Assembly (NCBI GenBank): GCA_965178125.1
Contig: OZ237738.1
Location: forward strand, 186,001 to 250,000
Origin: Bilabrum cf. latius
Taxonomy: Eukaryota; Bigyra: Bicosoecida; Bigyra; Bicosoecida
Direction of reading: 5' to 3'
Length of the DNA stretch: 64,000 bases
Positions 58,152 to 64,000 of this stretch are shown here, in pieces. The number at the start of each line of letters is the position of its first letter. Within the stretch, counting starts at the first letter, position 1. The notes under the pieces were generated by a model that was not told where the DNA came from, did no database searches, and saw only the letters and a list, made by a program, of their open reading frames with translations. The position numbers were made by a program, and so were the translations under genes.

Positions 58152-59627
58152 TCAGTCCCAGCTGCTCCAAGGGATGCGCGTGAACATTGTCACGCATGAG
58201 GCTCCGCTGCAGTCCCCTGCAGATGTCTCCCAGAGCAACCCCAGCCCAGACGATTTCGGCTCGGCCGCGATCGACCCACCAGTGCTGCCCCCTGTGCCAG
58301 CGCCAGTCTCGAATGTCTCCGTCAGGCACGAGTACGCGTAGTCCACGGCCTCCCCGCTGATTGGCAGGGAGCTGCCCCAGTCGTGCCCGCCGCTAGTGGA
58401 CCGCTTGACCGTGCCGTTCACGCGCCCGGCCGTGGTGGAAGGGTTCGCGAAGTAGGCCGCCCCCGGAGACTGGCCACCCACAGCGTTGATGAGCGTGGCC
58501 TGGCAGACGGGCGACTCGAGCTGGGGAACAAAAGTGACGGGCCCGAAGGACGCGCCCCCGTCCGTGCTCCTGGCTTCTGCCCTGCAGTCGCACGCGTTGA
58601 TGTGGTTATTCCTCATGTTCGCCACGACCTCCATGGCAGGCGTGGAGGTGTCCACGTACAGGAGGGCTTCATCCATGTGCTCCAGGCTAGAGTTGGACAC
58701 GCTGTAGGTCTGCCCGCCGTCGTCCGAGTACCACACGAAGTCCTCAACGTAAGCGCCGTGGTGTCCGATGAACAGCAGCCGGCCAGGCGCCACTGGGTGA
58801 TCGTCCGGCAACGTGAGCCCGGTGCCCGGGCCAACGTCCGAGCCGGCGGCCGTGCCCAGCTGCTTGCTGATGTCCACGGGCGCCGTCCACGACTTGCCGG
58901 CGTCATAGGACTCCAACTGGATGCTCTGGCCCGGTCCAATACCTCCACCTGTGCTCCCCGCCGAGCAAGTCACTCCCTGGAGGAAAACAGTGCCATTCGG
59001 CCTAGAGCTGGACGGAGGTGCGACAGTCACCGTCGGCTGGAGCGCACACTCGGCGATCGTGACCAGGTCGGACCATGTTGCACCGCTGTCGTCGGAGATC
59101 TTGTAGCACATGTCGCGCTCGTCTGACATCGGCGACTCGTCCTTTGCGTGATGATGCGAGTCGAGCGGGACACACCCATCCCCCACCCAATACCTGCACT
59201 CCGCAAATGCCAACAGCCGCCCAGGGAGCCATGAAACGGACGTGATTGCCGGTATCCGGATGCAAGGATACGTAATATTGTTGTTTATTGCTGTTTCTCC
59301 GTGTGAAAATACAGAAAAGGTGTCGACCATGCCTCGCTTGCACCGATCCAAGATTCCAGCTATTTGCGTTGGCCTCGTGCAATAATCCTTCCCACCAACG
59401 TAATGAGAGTGGGTGGGGTCCAGCGTAGACTCTGCATAGCACCTCCACTGATGCGGACCGTGCTCAGCGTTCGTGTCATTCAATGCGTAGAGCTTGCCCG
59501 AATGCTTAATGGGGCAGGTGAATGCCATGTTGCACCAAGCAGTGGCGGCAGCTGTGCATGCGTCGTCGCCTGCGACACTGTATACAGCTGCTCCTAAAAG
59601 CACGCACGTTGGGAGTAAAAGACGCAT
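58152..59627 (-). CDS. Secreted exo-alpha-sialidase (GH33-like)
   Basis: A single exon of 491 residues ending in TGA. The ATG at 59627 begins a clear signal peptide (MRLLLPTCVLLGAAVYSVAG); the frame is open further upstream but that stretch does not look coding. Five Asp-box motifs are visible: SDDSGATW, SYDAGKSW, SDDGGQTY, STDGGASF and STSGGHDW. CIRIPAI matches the FRIP element that carries the first Arg of the catalytic triad. A Cys-rich N-terminal segment and many potential Asn-glycosylation sites fit an extracellular or lysosomal protein. Family members release terminal sialic acids from glycans. No TAG codon occurs in this gene. Catalytic Arg, Tyr and Glu positions other than the FRIP Arg were not individually verified. 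Confidence 0.88.
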   Translation of the reverse strand: MRLLLPTCVLLGAAVYSVAGDDACTAAATAWCNMAFTCPIKHSGKLYALNDTNAEHGPHQWRCYAESTLDPTHSHYVGGKDYCTRPTQIAGILDRCKRGMVDTFSVFSHGETAINNNITYPCIRIPAITSVSWLPGRLLAFAECRYWVGDGCVPLDSHHHAKDESPMSDERDMCYKISDDSGATWSDLVTIAECALQPTVTVAPPSSSRPNGTVFLQGVTCSAGSTGGGIGPGQSIQLESYDAGKSWTAPVDISKQLGTAAGSDVGPGTGLTLPDDHPVAPGRLLFIGHHGAYVEDFVWYSDDGGQTYSVSNSSLEHMDEALLYVDTSTPAMEVVANMRNNHINACDCRAEARSTDGGASFGPVTFVPQLESPVCQATLINAVGGQSPGAAYFANPSTTAGRVNGTVKRSTSGGHDWGSSLPISGEAVDYAYSCLTETFETGAGTGGSTGGSIAAEPKSSGLGLLWETSAGDCSGASCVTMFTRIPWSSWD

Positions 59628-59763
59628 TTTCGGAAGCAGCTTGCAGTGACGCAAAAGACGGGACTCCGTCACGGGAGGACTGGGGTGGACTCCGGTTGCA
59701 ACCACATCGTAATGATGAAGGACAATGATATTGATGTCGCGGCCTTGGGCCGAATCAATAAAC

Positions 59764-61088
59764 TCAGTTGTCCACATCTTCGACGCCGTCGCCGCCGGCT
59801 CCCTCGCCATCGCCGCCATCGCTGGTCCACAGCGTCAAGTTATCCCTGATCAGCTGCATAATGAGCGTGGCATCCTTGTACTGCTCCTCCTCCAGAGTGT
59901 CGAGGTCAGCAATAGCACTATCGAAGGCGCTCTTTGCGAGCTGGCACGCCTTCTGGGGCTCGCCCAAAATTTCGTAGTAGAAGACACTGTAGTTCAAAGC
60001 CAGGCCAAGGCGGATGGGGTTGGTGCTGGGCAGGCCCCTCTCGTCCGCAGTCTTGGAGGCATCGTCGTACTTTTTCCTGGCCTCCTCGGCGCGCTTGGTC
60101 TTCTCGTCACCGGAGGCAAACTCGGCCAGATATCGGTGGTAATCGCCGGCCATCTTTAGGTAGAACACCTTGCCCTCGGGGCTCTCCGTGCTGGGCAGCA
60201 ACGAGTCATCCAGCACATCCAGCAGCTCTTTGCAGATGTCTCCGAGCTCAGTCTCGACCTTCTCCTTGTACGCCTTGATCCACCCCACCTTCTCGGTGCT
60301 CTCCTGGTCGCCCTTGGACTGCTCCTTCTGCTCGATCGATGTCAGCACGCGCCACGACGCTCGGCGTGCGCCCACGATGTTCTGCGATGGTACAGTGAGA
60401 ATCATAAGTGGGATGCAAGTAGCTTGAAGGAGACTCGCGTGGCTTCATCCAGGCACGAACACTGGTAATTCTGAATCTTGCCCCCCCCCCCACTTGAGAG
60501 CCTCGACGATTGCGACCGCGGCTCGATCCGTTTCAAAACTAACCTTGTAAGCAACTGCAGAGACAATTAACAGGAAAAAATAATTGAAAGAAGGCGTGCA
60601 GAGTTGTGGGGGGTAAACAACAAGCTGCTGCTTCAGTTAACGGATCTTCAAAATACGGACCCAGACCGATAGTGGCTCACCTGACAAGAGGTTCCTCTCC
60701 TCCACGGTAAGCTCAACCTTCAGCTCTGCCAAAGCCTTCACGCTCTTAACCTGCGGAGTTGATCGGACAGCAAAAATCCAGTAGGGCGCGTGTCGGTTCC
60801 ACTTGGAACGCATGGTCTCCACGAGGCAGTCACGCGTCGAAAGCTCCACTTTCTCACCATGTCATCGTACCTCTCAGCTTCCTGCGGCACAAAATACGGT
60901 AGAACGGAAGATAGCGACGGTGCGTGCAAATCGCAAGGGCTCGTTCCAGATGGAGGCCGTTTGATGTCTGTCGGATCGATGGCCGCTGGGGTCGCGAATG
61001 CGTCTTTCTGGCAATTGAAACTCACTTCAGCCAACTTGGATTCGTACACAAGACGACGGCGCTCAGCAGGGGTCTTCGCAGAAGCCAT
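59764..61088 (-). CDS. 14-3-3 protein
   Basis: Five exons: 61088-61026, 60881-60858 (24 bases), 60750-60681, 60554-60544 (11 bases) and 60381-59764 (TGA), 261 residues. Every junction restores the family sequence: [37 protein letters not shown] and [16 protein letters not shown]. All introns are GT-AG and short (107-162 bases). 14-3-3 dimers bind phosphoserine or phosphothreonine motifs on many partners. The phosphopeptide-binding groove residues (Lys of [41 protein letters not shown]) are present, as is DNLTLWTSD near the C terminus, followed by a Gly/Asp tail. No TAG codon occurs in the gene. Confidence 0.97.
60544..60554 (-). other. 11-base micro-exon of the 14-3-3 gene
   Basis: The minus-strand sequence TTGCTTACAAG is flanked by an acceptor (TCTCTGCAG) and a donor (GTTAGT). 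With one base from the previous exon it encodes exactly Val-Ala-Tyr-Lys, the invariant residues between NLLS and N(I/V)VGAR. Without it the frame breaks. Confidence 0.92.
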
Positions 61089-61876
61089 TTTACTTTGATT
61101 TGCGAATACTTAGTGCGATTGGCGAGCGACACCTTTCGTCGATCTTTGCGCGGCGATTCCGAGACAAACAATTATACGGAACCTTTCAGTCCGGCCAAAG
61201 ACTAACAACACCAGAGTTATAGCCGCGAAACTGCTGTTTATCCTCGCGGGGGCTCTTTCGGGCCTGCTTCTGCACGTAAAAACAGCATGGAACATGTATC
61301 ATCATGCGACCCGACGGCGCCAGGGTTTGGTCGCATAACGCAGCACGCACTATATATAATTTCGAATCTCTGTATGCCTCAGACACACCATTTTCGCAAG
61401 CATATAGTATACCATGCACTGCCGCCCCCGGCAGACTCTAGGCCTTACTTTTGTTGACCAGATGAGCACGACCAGCCATGACCGAGAAGTTGGTCGCAAA
61501 ACGAGGTCGGTCATCATTGACTCATAATCTTGTAGAATTAGCAGCTCTCGTAGGAATCAGATCAATATTCTTACATTAAACAAGTCAGGTGCAGAGCCTC
61601 AATTAGTTTGCTGGCATCGAGTACGGCCCAGCACCCAGGTTGCGTCGATACAAGCCTGCAATTCAACCTTGCGTATTTCTTGCAATCAAGCGAGTACTGC
61701 ATCCAAATTTCTAGAAGAGTGGAATTGTACGCTGAGGTCGATCGAAGAACAGGGCATTCGCTTCGTTCTTGGCATTCTGTCGAAGGGGGCGCTGGATCCG
61801 GTAGAACTGTCAGCCAACCAGCAACCAGTTTGTCTTTTATCAGTAGCAGGGCCCAATAGTTTAGAAGCTGTGAGTG
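61089..61876. other. Intergenic region between divergent genes
   Basis: About 790 bases lie between 14-3-3 (minus) and the Zn2Cys6 gene (plus). They contain a TATATATAAT stretch near 61350 and a 7-base inverted repeat (TGACCGA at 61479, TCGGTCA at 61507). An open frame at 61669-61920 on the plus strand (with a run EEWNCTLRSIEEQG) has coding-like character, but its frame does not join the downstream gene by an obvious splice. Confidence 0.4.
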
Positions 61877-64000
61877 ATGCCTTCATTGAAGTCTTCGACT
61901 GGAAGCCAGGGCTCATCTAGGGATAGCAGGCGTAAGGGCCAGTCTTCGAGCAGACCGAAGTCGGCATCTCGGAGGGTTCGGGGGCCGTATCACAAAGCGT
62001 GCGCGCCGTGCGCGAAAGCTAAGCGTCAATGTGATGGCGATAGACCGTGTGCCCGATGCGTCCAGCGCAATCATGCGCATTTGTGCATTGACAGCGTCGA
62101 CAAGCGCAGCAAGTCATCAAAGCCGAACAGCTCGTAGAGCTCCGCTCGGTCTAGTACCCACAAAGTTGCTGCACCGCCAAAGCAACGATCAAGCGATTTG
62201 AGTCTTGAGCTTGCTGATCCGGTGGCTGGCTATCCAAGGCCGCCCCCTGGGGGTGGGGTATGGGGCCAGGTGGGCGGGCAAGCCAGTGCCGGGCCCCGCC
62301 CACAACCGCTCGTGATGCCGCCTGGAGGCACGCCAGGTGGAATACCGTACCTGGGTAACTCTCCGGGATCGGGAATTGCTGGTGGGCTAGTGAGGCGGGG
62401 CCAGAGCGGCGGCTCTCCCCTAGGTCGTGGCGCATCAGCCGAGGCCTCCACAGCTGGCGCGCATAATCGAGGTGGGTTTGGTGCTTCTGGCTCTGGCACT
62501 GGCAGGGCCGCGCTGGCCAGCGGGTACAGTGGGGAGATACGAGCTAGCTCTGGACGATAGGGGGGCGGCCGGAAGAGTCTTGCTGGCTAGGCAGTGTTAT
62601 CCAACGTGTACCAGGCCCGGCCACCGCTTGACACGTCGGCAGGATCTGCAGTCGATCCCGGGTCTTTCTCTGGGTCCAGCTTGGCTCTTGATAGGTCGGT
62701 GCTTCCCCCCTCTGGTCCTGGTTAGATGGACATGCAGCGTGGCTCATTAGGCGCTAGTTCTCGCAGCTTCGGAGCCGGGAGTGCGACTGATGCAGACCTG
62801 TTTGCGGAGTCTGCACCGGCGCAACAGCACTCAATGGCGGGGCGGGGTGGCCATAGGGCGAGCGCGGCGTCCTCCTAGCCTGTTTAGCAGTTCTCATCCG
62901 CATCTGGTACTCGTGGCACTCCGCAGGCAGCCCATTAGTCTGCTGCAGGCATGCCGATGGGCGCTGGACTGGGACTAGGGACCAGCTCAGCCGGTGCAGG
63001 AATGGAGAGGTTCCCCAGAGCGACCGCTCCGCCCTTCGCGGTGCCTTCCGGGGCGCAGTTTGTCGCAGGTGTGAGGGAGGTGTCCGCGTCTGACAGTAGC
63101 CGGAGCATTTCTGAGAGCAGAGAGATCGAAACGATGCTGCCACCGGCGCGACAGGACAGCAATACCAGCGGACAGTTTCCACTGCTCACGGTGCCGCCGT
63201 CTAGCTCGGCAGCTGCAAGACAGCAGTTGCCACCTGTCCGACCGCTGATGGTAGTTTCATCAGGTGGAAAACAGATCAGGGGCCCAGCGTACCGGCAAGG
63301 CGCGCAGGCAGGCGCCAGCAGCAGCGCCAGCAGCAGCAGTAGTGGTGCTGGGAGTGCTCTGGCGCAGGCGGGGCAAGGTTTGCTGCAGCAGAGCTTCAAT
63401 CGAGGCGGTCCAGGGCAGAATCCTCCCACGATGCAGGCCGTGCAGCAGAGAATGGGAGGTAGCAGTGACAGCCTGCCGCTGGGAAGCTCCAAGAACCGGG
63501 CTGAGCCGTCGCAGGAGAGGGGGGCCATCTACAGCGGGGCAGTAGCAGGGCAAAATGCCTTCCAGAGCGTGACATCTGCGGGCAGCATGTCCATGTTTTC
63601 ATCTGGATAGACGGGTAGGCAAGCTCCGAATCAGAATCAGGGGCAGACCCTGGGCCAAGGGGATGGCCAGGGCATGGGTTCACCTGGAGCCGCGGGTGCT
63701 CGACCAGCGCAGCCAAGCGGCATGTTCTCATCGGGGGGTACCCATGGGCCGCAAGCAACTGCCATGTTTTCGTCCGGCGGGACGGCGGAACAAAGCGGGA
63801 TGTTTGAGTCTGGTCAGAGCGTACCAAGGGGCGGGGCTAGCTTGTTTTCATCTGCCGGTTCCGCCCCGCAGGGGCAACAGACGCGATGGGCGAACAGTCG
63901 AGGCGGTACTGGCCCCAGCCAGTCACAGGGCGGCCCGCCAGCCACTGCCCAGCTGATGGATGACAAGGGAAACGTGCGGTTCCAGCTTCCTCTGCGGCGG
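61877..64000 (+). CDS. Zn2Cys6 (fungal-type) transcription-factor-like protein, 3' end off the window
   Basis: The ATG at 61877 (MPSLKSSTGSQG) follows an in-frame TGA at 61871. The frame is open to the right edge (708 codons) with at least nine TAG codons. Cys42, Cys45, Cys52, Cys58, Cys61 and Cys70 fit the binuclear zinc cluster CX2CX6CX5CX2CX8C. The basic loop AKAKRQ between the second and third Cys, and DGDRPCARC, match the family. A basic stretch precedes the cluster. The rest is low complexity, rich in Gly, Ser, Gln, Pro and Ala, with repeated MFSSG elements near 63590-63860. Zn2Cys6 proteins bind CGG-containing DNA and activate transcription in fungi and a few other eukaryotes. A DNA-binding activator with a Gln/Gly-rich activation region is the natural inference. 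Confidence 0.8.

Noticed and set aside
1-64000. Reading every TAG as a stop, giving about a hundred short genes
   Set aside because: The fragments join in a single frame across conserved domains (kinesin motor, PDHB, TTLL, RCC1, NB-ARC). No gene end in the window is TAG.
1-64000. tRNA genes, including a suppressor-like tRNA-Gln(CUA)
   Set aside because: I scanned intergenic regions for a T-loop motif (GTTCGAATC-like) with a pairing acceptor stem and found none. The few TTCGA matches lie in coding sequence.
1-64000. Assigning the contig to a named lineage on the strength of the code
   Set aside because: UAG-only Gln codes have arisen in more than one protist group, and nothing else in the window is lineage-specific enough to decide.

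Overview
This is a GC-rich stretch of nuclear DNA from a microbial eukaryote. It carries GT-AG introns, a kinesin, a tubulin tyrosine ligase-like enzyme, F-actin capping protein beta, 14-3-3, pICln, a mitochondrial-type PDH E1 beta and other eukaryotic families. The main property of the window is its genetic code. TAG is read as a sense codon, almost certainly glutamine, while TAA and TGA remain stops (the arrangement of NCBI table 15). Read with the standard code the window looks like about a hundred short fragments. With TAG as Gln these join into about 15 complete or edge-truncated genes. All 14 gene ends inside the window are TGA (11) or TAA (3), and none is TAG. TAG falls on conserved Gln positions in PDH E1 beta and the tubulin ligase and inside a polyglutamine run. 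I cannot assign the lineage from sequence alone.

Layout: 1-10204 (-) is a giant protein with a PX lipid-binding domain and a catalytically degenerate plant-type nucleotidyltransferase-like domain, running off the left edge. 10704-11612 (+) is methionine sulfoxide reductase B. 11904-20327 (+) is an N-terminal-motor kinesin of 2807 residues. 21050-24514 (+) is an unrecognised protein. 24625-25938 (-) is a GDT1/UPF0016 transporter with a signal peptide and an EF-hand. 26235-29153 (-) is a RanBP2-zinc-finger protein with a DUF3626-like C terminus. 29313-38702 (-) is a 3129-residue CHAT-protease / NB-ARC / TPR-like protein, i.e. an NLR-type architecture. 38807-39322 (+) is pICln. 39381-41567 (-) is capping protein beta with a Pro-Ala repeat tail. 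42089-43226 (+) is PDH E1 beta. 43454-44668 (-) is a mitochondrial-type glyoxalase II. 44825-49588 (-) is a TTLL polyglutamylase-like enzyme. 49731-58007 (+) is a Calx-beta-like plus RCC1-repeat protein. 58152-59627 (-) is a secreted sialidase. 59764-61088 (-) is 14-3-3. 61877 to the right edge (+) is a Zn2Cys6 transcription-factor-like protein.

The genes do not form a pathway. Spacing is compact (58-230 bp between convergent genes, as little as 104 bp between divergent starts). Two gene styles coexist. Conserved housekeeping genes are short, often with several small introns near the 5' end. Giant proteins of 2700-3200 residues lie in almost uninterrupted frames of 8-9.5 kb, with recognisable domains separated by long low-complexity linkers. 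The most notable items are the UAG reassignment, the CHAT-NB-ARC protein and the PX plus pseudo-nucleotidyltransferase fusion.
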